Shown here in pieces: positions 38,001 through 49,300 of a DNA stretch of 64,000 bases; the first letter of the stretch is position 1; every line of letters begins with the position of its first letter. The position numbers and the translations under genes were made by a program. Origin of the DNA: Tetmemena sp. SeJ-2015 (lineage: Eukaryota > Ciliophora > Spirotrichea > Sporadotrichida > Oxytrichidae); NCBI GenBank assembly GCA_027382625.1, contig JAJKFJ010020693.1:186001-250000 (forward strand), written 5' to 3'. The notes under the pieces are model-generated. The model saw nothing but the letters and a program-made list of their open reading frames with translations, had not been told where the DNA came from and searched no databases.

Positions 38001-38329
38001 ATACATCGCAAGTTGAGTCTGTAGTATTGAGGTACATGTAATCATAGATGCAAGATGTGCAAGTGGTAGCACTCCCTCAACATTCGTTGCATGGATACGA
38101 GCATTAAAATATTTTTTTAATTTGAAGCAGGCTAAACTATTATCTTAAAACGAAGGTTACCTTAGCAGGAGTTTGCGTTAGTATTATAAAACTATCCGGT
38201 GGGGCAGCTCTGCCCTGCTACAGATTAAAAAAGGGTGACACCAGTCAGGAGCAATGCCAAAGTAGCCATGAAGCGAGTTCCTGTTGTGAAAGTCTTATAG
38301 CTTTGAACAATTAAGTGGCTAGTTTTCAT
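29081..38329 (-). CDS. Large Cys-rich, repeat-rich surface protein with C-terminal membrane helices
   Basis: Starts at 38,329 with MKTSHLIVQSYKTFTTGTRF and a signal peptide (MATLALLLTGVTLFQSVAG). Cys-rich repeats follow (SCPTGQFYNTNANSC; GSATTCTSCIYDYMYLN). From about 36 to 32.5 kb, blocks are rich in N, T, I and V with the look of right-handed parallel beta-helix rungs (NVFNMSTNFFQLINADS; LLIDNCTFIQNVPYSK). A Cys-rich segment near 31.83-32.0 kb reads GGYGGNLCHACVVYDGTMY. Near 30.4-31.2 kb lie several membrane helices (WFMIVGLPMLFVWVIGMPVL; YVIILIVFSVNAWFLVLW). A charged Asn/Lys/Gln/Ser tail (ASKKKKTKKKKGAKN) ends QSDEF, TGA at 29081-29083. This order matches the pectin-lyase-like plus GCC2/GCC3 plus transmembrane proteins common in ciliates. 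Many IESs; one in-frame TGA at 38,077-38,079. Confidence 0.7.
38104..38167 (-). other. IES in the surface-protein gene, pointer TGCT
   Basis: On the minus strand TGCT occurs at 38164-38167 and again at 38100-38103. Joining reads NANSCSYPCNEC, keeping the Cys repeat. GT-AG ends are not needed to explain it. Confidence 0.65.
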
Positions 38330-38659
38330 TTTTAAATATGAATTCTATAAAAGTTAAGCCTACAAATCCTCCTACAAATGCCCTTCAAAGTAGATTCAAT
38401 TATATTTAAAGCGTCTATTTAATGACTCACTATTCAACAACAAATCCTACAATAAAAATTCTTGTGAGGAGAGAGAATGAATGCAAATTATAATTGTAAA
38501 TTAATTTAACAGAAATACAAAAATTTTCAATTTCAATCGAAAGAATAACTATGCGAAAAGAGGTAATTAAAGCACCTTATCATATTATATTCGTCTTGTT
38601 TGAAAAATAATAATCAATATTTGATTGGATAATCAAAATCAATATTGTCAAAAAGAGAA

Positions 38660-41022
38660 ATGGGAATTTTAAAGCAAACCATAATTTTCATATCAGGCTT
38701 GTCTTGTGTGCTCCTCATGTACGTTAAGCTAAATAAGTACAGTGAGTACGAGAATACTCTACAGAAAAGCTTCGCAGAGTTTCAAGCCTAAATTAAGAAC
38801 AGCAGATTTTTATAAGAAGATGACTCTTGAGAAGAGGCAAACAATTAAACTATGGTGGATGAGAAAACTTTTGAAATTTAGGAGGAGGAAAATTTCAACA
38901 TTACCTTGAATTCTGGCACTGAATTGAATTCAAGCACCCCTTAAACTGAAACTGAATAGAACAAGACTTCTTAAATAGATATATCTGTATCTTTTAACTT
39001 TGAATGAGGCAGAGCAGTTCAGGATCTTCAAATAAGCACTCTCCAAGTTTGAGGAGTACTCAGGTTATTATATGGGTACCTGGCAAATCTCCTTGCAGGA
39101 CAGCCCATCTCTAGTTTAGAAGAATATGGATTCTAGGTTTGGAAAGTCTATGTTCTAGTTTGAGTTCAAAGCAGAGGACAGGCTTTGCGAGACTACAGAC
39201 TCTAATGTAACTTCCAAGGGCAATGACACATCAGAGCTATAACTAGAAGTGAGAAAGGATAACTGCTCCAATGCAAGTTCAGACAACTCGAGTTCACTTT
39301 TAACTTAGAGACAATAGCAGATTCCCTCAGTCGCAGGCCTATTGACGTCAAATGATTTTCAGCTTAGGTAGGCTTCAGTTGAGTTCGAGATTGATCCCAA
39401 GTTAGAATACATCGTTGATGACGCGAATGGGTAAGAATAGATTTCTTTCAATTAATTTCTAGGATGATACTTCTTCAGTAAGTCAATGTAACTATCAAGA
39501 GGAGAGAGGATGGGCTTGTTACCAAGGATTGTAAGCAAATTCTATATTAAAGCTAAATACTATAGATTGCTTGTTTGACGCTTACATTTCTGCTAACTTT
39601 GTCTAGGCACCTCCGCAAAGTGAAAGCTATTTGGACTAAAATGAGGACGAAGGTCCTTCCATGAAGCAAAAGATAATTAACATGGAATTGAATCTCTCCA
39701 AGAACAATGAAAGGAAATGCTTTACTCAAAGAATAAACTTTTATCTCAAGAAACAGTCTCTATCTGTAAGTCTTTAATTGCTTACATAGTCTATAGCAAA
39801 TCGTAGAAAAGGCTTCAAACTATTCATTCTTCATAACAACGTTCTGTATGGTTCTTGTCTATGGCTTGCTTAGTCAGATAAGAAGAGCCTCTTACAACAT
39901 ATAAGTAGCTAAAGCGCTCTCAGTGAATACTCTCGTCTTCAGTGTAGTTTGGAATTTCCAATACTTCTTCCTTCATTTCACTCTCTCCATTCAAAAAGAT
40001 GTAAGACTGAACCATTTGAAATCAGCTTTTTAGCAATACAGCTATCTCTCACTTCCAGCCTTTTGGCACTTCATTATCAGCTTTATCTTCCTCTTTCGAC
40101 TGCTAATTGTCTGTTGGAAGGCCTAAAACTTCCCAGAATTTTTCTAAAGCCTTTAATCTACTTGGTAGATGAGAAGAAAACTGCTCATCTTCTATCTGAG
40201 ATTTTGTAAATTTTGTTTCCTCTAATATCTCATCTTATCTAGACATAACTTGCATAATGATTTTGACCTTCAAGGATTTCATCTTTGGGTATGGAACTGT
40301 CCTCCTATTTTTAAATGGATCACTTTGGATTCCTCAAATCTACAGGTAGTACAAGTTGAGATCGAGGATTGGTCCTGACCATCACTTGATTTACAGCTTA
40401 ACTATGGTGCATGCTATCCTGCCGCTCTACTTGAAAGGTTGCCCTAAGAATCTTTTTGAGTCAGAGCCAAACTACACTTTCGCTATCTTCTATGTGTTGT
40501 ATCTGGCTTTGCAAGTCCACATTTTGAAGGAGTAGCAAGTTAGAAATCCTCGCTTCTTCATGCCAAAGAAGTGGAGATAGAACCCCAACGCTTACAACTA
40601 CTTCTTCAAATTCGATACTAAGCAGGCTTAGAAAAATTCAAGACATCAAAAATTGAATGTTGTTTTTGAATTTTCTCCTTTAGAAATTTATCAATCCCTA
40701 GATCAGACTTAAGAATCAGAATAACAAGATTACGCTGAGTGTGTGATTTGCATGCATATGAATACAATAATTATTTGTAGTGCAGTTGCTTATGCACGAA
40801 GTAGATGAGAACATGAATATCGTAGAAAACCCGAAAGCCTCGGACACAGAGGCTTAGATAGATGAGTCGATGGACAGCTAGCGATACAAGCTCTCCAAGC
40901 AATATATGAAGACACCTTGTAATCATACCTTTCACGAACCCTGCCTCAAAAAATGGATGGCCTCCAAGCTTGAATGCCCTTGCTGCAGATAGGCAATTCC
41001 AGCTATTGAAGAAGATGATTGA
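38660..41022 (+). CDS. Tul1/Dsc1-type transmembrane RING-H2 ubiquitin ligase
   Basis: Predicted Golgi/endosome E3 ubiquitin ligase. MGILKQTIIFISGLSCVLLM forms a signal anchor at 38660. A long lumenal domain follows (EYSGYYMGTWQISLQDSP; SVEFEIDPKLEYIVDD), then several membrane helices (NYSFFITTFCMVLVYGLL; FKDFIFGYGTVLLFLNGSL). The family signature WIPQIYRQYKLRSRIGPDH, LPLYLKGCPKNLF and RNPRFFMPKKW comes next. The C-terminal RING-H2 reads AECVICMH and PCNHTFHEPCLKKWMASK and LECPCCRQAIP, ending TGA 41020-41022. Introns: 39431-39462, 39531-39565, 39766-39796. Anomalies: in-frame TGA at 38,828-38,830 in an otherwise open acidic stretch, and a 1-nt break near 38,998. It precedes a UFD1-like gene by about 130 bp on the same strand. 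Yeast Tul1 works in the Dsc complex with Cdc48, so the pairing is suggestive. Confidence 0.88.
40757..40796 (+). other. IES, 40 bp, pointer ATGCA, inside the RING finger
   Basis: ATGCA at 40752-40756 and 40792-40796. Joining reads ECVICMHEVDENMNIVENPK; without excision the RING domain is broken. Confidence 0.9.
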
Positions 41023-41148
41023 TAAGCACGCCTTTTGCAAAAGCTAATCTACAATGTATTTTTAATTTCCTACCTTTTTACTCTTCTCTTAATTTATTAT
41101 AATGATCTTGGAAATGAAATATTATAGTCTTTGCAATTAAAATTCAAA

Positions 41149-44100
41149 ATGTTGAAAAATTAAAAGCTAGAAATCCGAACAGTAAAAAGAAAATCTCAGG
41201 CTATAGATTCACAATAAAGGACTATAGATAACTCTCAAGATGAAAATAAGCAGTTGGATTTCTTTGGGAACTAAACTCTCAACAAGATCCTTTTCAACAA
41301 GCGAGAAAAGAATTCAAGTCCCTTCACTGTTGAAAAGCAATCGCATTACTACAAGAGAAGTTATACTTAGGAAGGTAAAAAAGACTCTCTGCTTGATAAG
41401 GATAAAAACAGGTTAGAGTAAATTTAATCATTAGAAACATTTTTATTATAATTCCATTACCCAGTTACTTGCTGGACTCTTAGTTTAATAGAATCTTCAG
41501 CAAGTCTTCTTCTTTCTCTTCCAAGGAATTGAACTACGGGGATGGAGTAAGGATTCCTCGCACCTTTTTAAAATCTTTGATGAACACTGAGTAACTAGAA
41601 TTCGCTATGAAAATTTATCAGAGAGGACTTTTAATTGCGAGAGTTTGTGATAGCAGAACTTTCTTTAATGATTGCTTAAATAATTAAAGTTTAAGAAAAA
41701 CAATTACGATTCTCTTATTTTGAATGTGAACATGAACTACATGTATCGTTATTAAAATGCCATGCCTGAGAAACAGAAAATGATTCAGATGCAATAAGAT
41801 TAGAGTTAAAATAATCTTCTATTTTGTATTCTACAATATATTCCTGAATTGTATATCACTCCTATTTTATTAGAGAGAAATGGATAACAAGAAGAACAAA
41901 AGAGAGATAATTTGCCACATTAGAGAAATCTAGGATAACGAAATCGATGACGACATTTTGCATGTCCCCACCTGGATGTTTCAGAAACTCAACTGCAAGG
42001 AAGGTGATCCTCTCTGTCTCTAAGTGGACCTTACTTTCTTCTCCTATGAAGTGTACGCTGCCAAATCTTTGAAGATCACTATTCACAAGTCAGAAAGAGT
42101 CTAGTTGCCCTTTGAGAGACTCTTGCTTATCTTTAAGACTCAAATCGCCAAGTTTAAAATTCTGAAGCCTAGTGAAAATTATTCCATTTACTCTAAAGCT
42201 CATGACATGGAGATTAAGTTTCAGATAGCAGAGATTTCACCTCCAGGAGGGAACTACTACATAAACTCTTCACCCACTGAGTTGGCTATTGAATTCTTGA
42301 ATTTCGTGCCGCCCATAGTCAAGCACAAGAAAGATGAGAAGGTGGTGGAAAATCTGAGCTTCCTAGATGACATAGACTCCCTCATTCAGAAGAAAGGCTT
42401 TAGAGATTTGGAGTTGCTGGAGCAAGCTCTTAATAAGAGATAGTACATGCTCAAGCATCAGTCCACCATATATTCTGGAACTATCGCTAAGCCCTTGAAT
42501 CAGGGTATGGCGAGGATGCTTAAGGAGATTGAGCAAAATTATTAGAAGAAGAAGTAAGGTAACCAATTTCCTAATCAAGATAATAATAAACGTTTTATCT
42601 GTAAGATGCATCTATGAGTGTAGAGTTTCAAAACGAAGAAGAGTTTCTGACTACTGAAATTCAACTTCAAAGCATTATTCCTAATTAAACTTTGATAATA
42701 TGTCTTTTATATATTTTTTTCGAATTTTAATTTCTGTAATAACAAAACCCAATCGCCAAAGAAGGACCTATTCAATTTCAACACCCTAGATAAAAGCCAG
42801 GACAACAACAAATTCTAGTCCAACGATAATTTAAGTTATCAAAATAAAATTTAGAATTAGAAAATGCCAGTCAACAGCTTATCCTCCATAAGCAACGCCA
42901 TTCAAAATCAAAAATTCAAAACAGTTATAAAAAAGAAAGATGAAATTATCAATCTGAAATCGCTTTCTTTGGAACTCAAGGCACAACTTGTAAAAGGCAA
43001 GTAGGATTAGGAATTCGTTAGTCGAACAAATTAAAAGCCTCAGGTTAGGAAAATTATAGACGAGTCCCTCAAAGTGTAAGATTTCGACATTCGTTCTTAG
43101 AAAGAAGGAAAGTTGCGAGATGGTTAGGAGAGCAATAGATTAGACAAAGAAGATTCTATAGCTCCTACAAACAGCTTTTGTAACTCTTACTATGGCAGGC
43201 TTTTGAATCGTAAACTTCAGGATCTAGACACTCTGAGATAAGAGAATCAGAAGATTCAAGGGCTGGCATCAGCGAAGAGAACTTTATAAAGTCGGCCACT
43301 AACTCAAGCGAATGACAGAGTAAACACGCTGTTTCAAATTAGGAGATAATCTGCTAAAAAGCACAGAGTGCTTTCATCAGCACTCTCTCAAAACGAAAAG
43401 CTAAAGCAAGAAGAGTAAACTAAGAATCTTAAAATTCAACTTAACATGATGGCAAAGCAGAAGGGTAAGCTACCAGTGAGCACTCCAGGTGTCATGAGCA
43501 TGATGTTCCAGAAGTATAATTAAACTATAAAGACGGGCCATAGTTCCTTAAAGAACTCAGTTGCTAAGTTGAATCTTACTCAAACTATAAGGCAGTAGAG
43601 TTATCAGCCGCCAGTGTAATTGCAAAGACCTCGCACCGGCTCAACAGTCCGTGATTTATTTTTCTAAATGAATCTACCTTGTACAAAGCTCGTCCTTATT
43701 TGTCAAAAGAGCCTGTCAGACTTGCTAAAAAGTTTGATAGAAATGTTTAAGAACGACTGGTGATTGATAATCTGCGAATTAACTTGAAGAGGAAGAGTCG
43801 AGTGAGAAGAGCAGACTCAGAGGCCATGAATAAAAGCCACCTGAACCCATGGGGAGCGCAATAGACGGTGATATCTGAAAAGTCCCACTTAGCGTTATCA
43901 ATCTTCAAGGAGAGGAGGTAAAGCTGGAAGAACTAAATTCAAAGCAGCGCAATGAAGTCTAATCAGAGCTCGAGAGATGTAATCTTAAAGCAGTATGTGA
44001 AAGTCAAGCAGATTTTATCCGAAACTGATTAAGATGAAGATGATAAGAGAGAATAAATTTATTCATACCTTAAAGTTTCAATTTTTTGATGAAATTATTT

Positions 44101-44746
44101 GAGAGAGAAAGAACTGTAGAGGATAACTTGGATCTTAGACAATCTAAACGGAGATACAGAGCAAATAAGAACGCGATTTAAACAGCTGAGAATCAAAGAT
44201 TAAGAATCCATAACCTTAGCAACAATAACATAGAGCAGCTCTAGCTCGAATCCATCTATGATGAAAATGGAGCTACGGCTGATAACAGCACATTCAAATA
44301 TATGTTCAATGAAGTCTTGAACGCAGCGAATGAAGATCTAAATGGAAATGATTTTCCAGCTTAGGGTTCTCCCGTCCTATTAAAGCTCTCTAAAAATGAT
44401 TAAAAATACTTTAGAGAAGTTATTTTTTAATTTTTAATGTAGAGAATATAATTCTATAAAACATTTAATTACCTTAATCTTTTCCAAAGCAGTTATATTA
44501 TTTAATGATGGCTTAGAAGAAATGCATAAAACAATTCCCTAATGGAAGCTAGCCAAGATACACCAGATAACTCCCAGTCTATTAGAGAAGTATGACTCCC
44601 ACCCAAACCCTAAATCTCCTAAAGCGGGATCTACAAATCAGACGGCTTAAAGGCAGACGGTTCATGTCAGATCCAGAACAGTCATATCTCCGCAATATAT
44701 GCTCTACAAGAGGAAGAAAAATCTCAAGACTCTTGTTTCTAATTGA
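41149..44746 (+). CDS. UFD1-like protein with long C-terminal extension
   Basis: Predicted ubiquitin-binding Cdc48/p97 cofactor. After a basic N-terminus (MLKNQKLEIRTVKRKSQ) the UFD1 double-psi barrel is assembled over an intron and an IES: LDSQFNRIFSKSSSFSSKEL, YGDGVRIPRTFLKSLM, LHVPTWMFQKLNCKEGDPL (compare YLPYWMMQNLLLEEGD of animal UFD1) and KFKILKPSENYSIYS. The second subdomain includes IAEISPPGGNYYINSSP. A Lys/Gln/Ser-rich extension of several hundred residues follows (LFNFNTLDKSQDNNKF; PVSTPGVMSMMFQKYNQ), much longer than in usual UFD1. Introns: 41412-41464 and 42601-42623. Four IESs are listed separately. One-nt breaks at about 43,665 (T run) and 44,405 (A run). After the last IES the reading ends ...KNLKTLVSN at TGA 44744-44746. 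If the A-run break is not corrected, the stop comes right after the last IES. Confidence 0.8.
41626..41877 (+). other. IES, 252 bp, pointer AGAGAG
   Basis: AGAGAG at 41620-41625 and 41872-41877. Joining reads AMKIYQREMDNKKNKREII and keeps the UFD1 barrel in frame. Confidence 0.85.
42687..42726 (+). other. IES, 40 bp, pointer AATT
   Basis: AATT at 42683-42686 and 42723-42726. Joining reads QSIIPNFNFCNNKTQSPKKD in the frame used downstream. Confidence 0.75.
44054..44107 (+). other. IES, 54 bp, pointer GAGAGAA
   Basis: GAGAGAA at 44047-44053 and 44101-44107. Joining reads DEDDKRERTVEDNLDLRQ and removes an apparent overlapping stop/start at 44087-44091. Confidence 0.85.
44421..44591 (+). other. 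IES, 171 bp, pointer TTAGAGAAGT
   Basis: A 10-bp repeat TTAGAGAAGT at 44411-44420 and 44582-44591. Joining leads to EKYDSHPNPKSPKAGST if one base is dropped from the preceding A run, otherwise to an immediate TGA. Confidence 0.75.
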
Positions 44747-44979
44747 ATTTATTATCAAGATCATATTCAATGGAATTAAATGGGTACATTGGGTGATTCG
44801 ATTTAAACAAGAGGTAATACCAGCAACTCTATTTCATTCAAAATACAACTAAAATTATATCCAATCATTCGCTAGGAGCATATTTTGCTGCTGCACTGCC
44901 GATCTAAGCCATCTATTTTAGAGTTATTGACAAATTAAATTGAGATATTTAAAAACTCCTAAGTTTATAATTAATTCCA

Positions 44980-46083
44980 TTATAGTTTATCTTTTGCTTG
45001 ACCTATCAAGAAACTAGAGACCTTTGCTTTATGATTTTTCTCGCATTTAATGTAGGCCTCCAGGTTGAAGATTCCTAACATACAGCCGCACATGCACACT
45101 GGGAAGTTAGCCACCTCAAAGGAGATTAAAGAGACAAGGGCCAGGATACCCCATACTAGTGGCATGCTGTAAGTTGTGAACCAGAACGTGCGGTAGTCAC
45201 TTTTGTTTTGATTTTCTAGGGAAAATAATTAGCAATTAACATTAGCAAACGTCTTTTCATAAGAAGTAATTTTCAAATATATTTCTATTTCTTACTCCTA
45301 TCTTCTTCTTGAGACTCGTAAATCCACTCCTCTGCGCCTGTTTCATTTATCTAGCTCCACCATCTCATGCCCACCAATATTCTATAAGTAAGTTTTATGT
45401 ACGATTCTGACTTTTTAAATTTGGTTTAAAAGTTATCTCTTCTTCCTTGGTATATTAAAGTTCGCCTGATGAAATGCTTGCTTGCCTGGTTGTTTACTTA
45501 CCTTCCTGTGATATTTTTAGAGACGTAGAAGTCAAAAACTTGAGTGAGTATAACAATTATATGCACTAGCACGTAGTCACTCACGAAGATGCTCAGGAGC
45601 AGGTAGCTTAAAATTCCTCCGAGTTTAAAGAAAATGTGGAGGAAGCACACGCCAGGGTGGCTAGAGTTTTAAATGAATTGAGGGAGTCGCTCCTTAAAAT
45701 TCTTAGGTTTTTTCTCGTTCAGAGAATCTCAAAACATAGTATAAGTAGGAGAGATTAAAATCTTATTATCATTAATCTCGTGGCTATTCTGAGGTGCCTC
45801 TGCCGCTGCTGCTTCCGTTCTCTGAATAGCCAGTATTGTTAAGAGCGTCACTGTAATAAAAAAATATGCTGATCATATTATTTTTTATCTGTTGTACTAC
45901 TTCTTAGCATCGTTCTTAGAGTCACTTGGTAAATGAGGGTTCTTCGAGGGGATCTCAGAAGTTCTCTCCAATTGAATATTACCATAATAAAGAATAAATA
46001 ATTCCTAAGAACTTCGTTATTTGTTTATTTAATAATTTAAGTTATTTTCTTTCAATATTGAATTCCAAATCCACGTCTTCCAT
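44980..46083 (-). CDS. TVP23-family Golgi membrane protein
   Basis: Integral membrane protein of the late Golgi/vesicle family TVP23 (FAM18). MDS1 (MEDVDLEFNI) starts at 46083. Three IES joins give QLERTSEIPSKNPHLPSDAL, NNTGYSENGSSSGRGTS and QPRDSLNEKKPKNFK. The conserved domain then reads SSHPGVCFLHIFFKLGGILS, YLLLSIFVSDYVLVHII, DFYVSKNITGRILVGMRWW, EEWIYESQEED and TFWFTTYSMPLVWGILALVS, with four membrane segments, ending KVSSFLIGQAKDKL near 44,980. Two introns: about 120 nt between KNITG and RILVG, and about 80 nt after QEED. The exact stop is unresolved. With TAA as Gln the next in-frame TGA is at 44767-44769, unless another IES shortens it. It converges on the UFD1-like gene. Confidence 0.88.
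45731..45779 (-). other. IES, 49 bp, pointer GAGATT (AATCTC on plus)
   Basis: AATCTC at 45725-45730 and 45774-45779. Joining reads TSEQPRDSLNEKKPK and removes a TGA just upstream. Confidence 0.85.
45853..45926 (-). other. IES, 74 bp, pointer AGTGAC (GTCACT on plus)
   Basis: GTCACT at 45847-45852 and 45921-45926. Joining reads NPHLPSDALNNTGYS in frame. Confidence 0.85.
45981..46059 (-). other. IES, 79 bp, pointer AATATT
   Basis: AATATT at 45975-45980 and 46054-46059. Joining gives the protein start MEDVDLEFNIQLERTSEIPS. Confidence 0.85.
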
Positions 46084-46311
46084 TATTATTTTTGTCTCTC
46101 TTGCTTTGTTTCAAAATATATTCTCTTGCTCTTTCTCGCTTTTAAATTAATTATAAATTTTAATTCCATCATAATACTCTAGACTCTTAAACAAAATATT
46201 TCAAAGTTGTTTTGTAAAGAAGAAGAAGAACTTATTGTTGAGAAAATATAAATCCACAATTAAACTATAAAAAAAGAATTGAGTTATAAATAAAACATAC
46301 CAGGTATTTTA

Positions 46312-49300
46312 ATGGATAAGAGTGAAAACACAATCTATGATAATTCACTTTTAATTTTTTAAGTGAAAGAGACACTTCTCTGTGGCTGAGACAGCAAGGA
46401 CTCCCAGCTCAGTCTGGCCAACTTATGTCTCTAATCAATTCTCAGAGAGACTCCTCCTCTCCTGATAGAAAGCAAGTAGGGCCAGGCAGTTACTCTTACG
46501 AGACTAAGATTCTCAGAGTGAAGGAGAGTTTCAACTTTGGAAAGGTGCCCTTCGGATCGACCATAGACAGGAATCCTATAGTGAGTTTAATATAGGAAAG
46601 ATTAATTTTGAGTTCTGCTGGAATCGGAGCTTCCATTAATATAGGAGGACCAATATACATGGGCAAGAGCTTATTGCCGGGGCCTGGATCCTACGAGACC
46701 ATTTAATATGCTGCAATCGGAGCTAATTCCTAGAAAAGATATTATGCTGTCAATTTAATATTTGCGTTTTTAAAAAAGATTCAGCCAGAGAAGGGACAAA
46801 ATGTAGAGCTCTAATCAGAAATACCTATCCAGTATCATAAAAGAAGGCGCCTCACGGTAACTGTCCTAAATGCCAACTGACTCTACTTCTTAGCAGTGGA
46901 GAGATTCATAGTCCACACATCAATTGTCATTTTTCATAGAACATTAGCTTGATAGGAGAGCCTAAAGTTAAATAGCCACGGAAAGGCACAAATCAGAGAG
47001 ATGACCTTGACTTAAAGAATAATCTTCTCTCAGATATTCAAAATGATCAGCTCTCAGCTTTCCTCAAGAATCAGAACGGACCTTCGCAAGAAGTGTACTC
47101 TAACTTGATATCCCCAACTCTCAAAATAGATCTGGACAGGTATTCCTAGAATTTACAGACCATCAAAATCAGAGAGGATGTGAGGTTTTAAAACAGCAGA
47201 AACCAGACTAGCCTAATCGCACATGGATTCAGTAATACTCAAACCTCTGCTCTGGAAAGTGCCAGGGAGTCAACGATGAATAAGGATTATAAGAGAGGGA
47301 GCTAAATTCAGTAGGATAAGAATTAGAATGAATCTGTACTACATGAGGAGGAAGCATTGTCTCCTAAATACGTGGGTGAGAAGCTCTCCTAGTTTGCTCC
47401 AAAGTCAGGTCTAAGATCAACTGTGAGTCCTCCTGAAGCATTTTAATAAATTTTAAGCACTAGTTTATCAACCGCAGACTTCCTCAGAAGTTTAGAATCA
47501 AGCTTTAAAAGAATCAGCTCAAATTTCTTCACCTCCTGAAGAGAGAAGCAGCTATGTGAATCAGAATTTGCAGGATTATCTAGAGCAAAGGAAAGAGTAA
47601 GTGGAGGCTATAAAATTGCCTCAAGTCTCAAGTAGAGTTGCCTTTATAAATCCCTTCAAAGAGTAGAAGCAATCTCTCAAAGGTGAGACTAACCAAAACC
47701 TATTTTCAAACCTTGTCAGCATTTAAGAAACCTCAAAACAGAGTCTGCTCTCAACCAAGCAGTAGAGTCCTTCAAACAAGAAGGTATCTGGAGGAAAGTC
47801 GCCTTCAATAAATCAGTTCAAGAATTTGATCGCCAATAATTCTCAAACCCTTGAGGTCAAGCCACAACCTAAAGAAATAGTTGAGAATAAGCTAGGACCA
47901 GGACTCTACAATCCTAATAAGAGTTTTATAATGAAGCAATCTCCAAGTGTCAAGTTTAGTGGTCCTACATCCAAGAATAGCCCAGAAAATTAAAAGCTGA
48001 AACAAAGAGTGGATAACTTTCTCTAAAATTAGGGCAAGGAGCCAAACCCATTTGCTATAAAAAAGGATCAAGTGGATGAATACCTGATGCGAGAATAGTA
48101 AGAAAAGGAATAGAGGAAGGCTAACAAATCCTTCGACTATCATCATAACTAGAATTCTGTCTTTGCATCAGCAACTTAGAGAACTAACTTTGCCCGAGCA
48201 GATATTCCAGGTCCTGGCTAGTATATAGAATTAAACCCAACTGATCTTGCAACAAGAATCTAAGAGAAGGTCTTATCTTCAAGAGTAAATTTTGGCTCCT
48301 TCTCAGAGAGAAAGACTGACGCCTTCATAAAAAACAATCCTAGATTTCCCTATAATGAGCAGTCCATTCTTCAAAACCCTTCGCCTTAGAAATATTCACT
48401 AAACCTGAGCTCAGATTTTCAGAAGCAAGTGAAAGCGAATTAGAGCATCTCTTAAACTGTAACTTATGATCCTCGAAAAAGCTAGATGAGTGAGAGTAAC
48501 TCAGGAGGGAAAATAGTTAAGGGAGTTTAGCCAAGCTTTACTAAGAGGGACATCTTTGAAATTATCAAACAGGAGAAAAAAGATTCTTTGAACTTGCCAG
48601 GCCCTGGTTCTTACTACCCTTCTATATCTTAGATAGATAGTCAAGTGTAGAGAGAATTTTCTCAAGATTAGCAACTGAAACAGGCTTTTGCTCCATTCAA
48701 TTCAAAAGCTGATAGGTTTAAAACTATTTTTGATTATCTTATTTTACTAATAGCATTTTTCCTTTTATTTGTTGAAATATTAATGCACCTTTTGAAAAGT
48801 AAGATCTGCAGGCTCAGAAGTTGATGGACAGCTTAAAAGAAGAGCTTATTCGATCTGAGTTAAAGGAGTCTAGCATTTTCAAAAGTAAGACAACTAGGAA
48901 TTATAATTACACATATGTTATTTTTGCTATTGTAAATAATCAGACTTATGTTGATCCAAAGAAAGAGGAAATGATAAGCAGGGCAGAGGCTGGGCTCTTT
49001 GAATCCTAGTAAAAATTACAGGAGCACGATTCCTTGAAAATAAACCTACTTAATAAAGTTAAAGAGGCCAGTTTTGAGTAGGCCCCTATCAAACCTTTTA
49101 ATGGCACTCAATCACCTCGGTTTAAACATTAAAAGGTGCAGTATTTTTATTATGAGAGATATCAATTTAAAATTAAGAGTAATCTTTAAGTGAGAAAAAA
49201 TAAATGCCTTTTAGTAATCTTCAGTCTTTATTAAATAAATTGTTTTTGTAACTAACTTTAAAGCATTTGTTATACTTTAGAAACTTGCTTCTTAATAAAA

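Noticed and set aside
42606..42617. Apparent ATGA stop/start overlap between two genes
   Set aside because: A 23-nt GTAAG...TAG intron at 42601-42623 spans it; splicing reads RFIQFQNEEEFL without interruption, so there is one gene.
44087..44091. Apparent TGATG overlapping stop and start
   Set aside because: It lies inside a 54-bp IES with pointer GAGAGAA; removal makes the frame continuous.
46574..46588. A 15-nt GTGAGT...TAG intron in the SHIPPO gene
   Set aside because: The stretch is a multiple of three and open, so splicing is not required by the frame.
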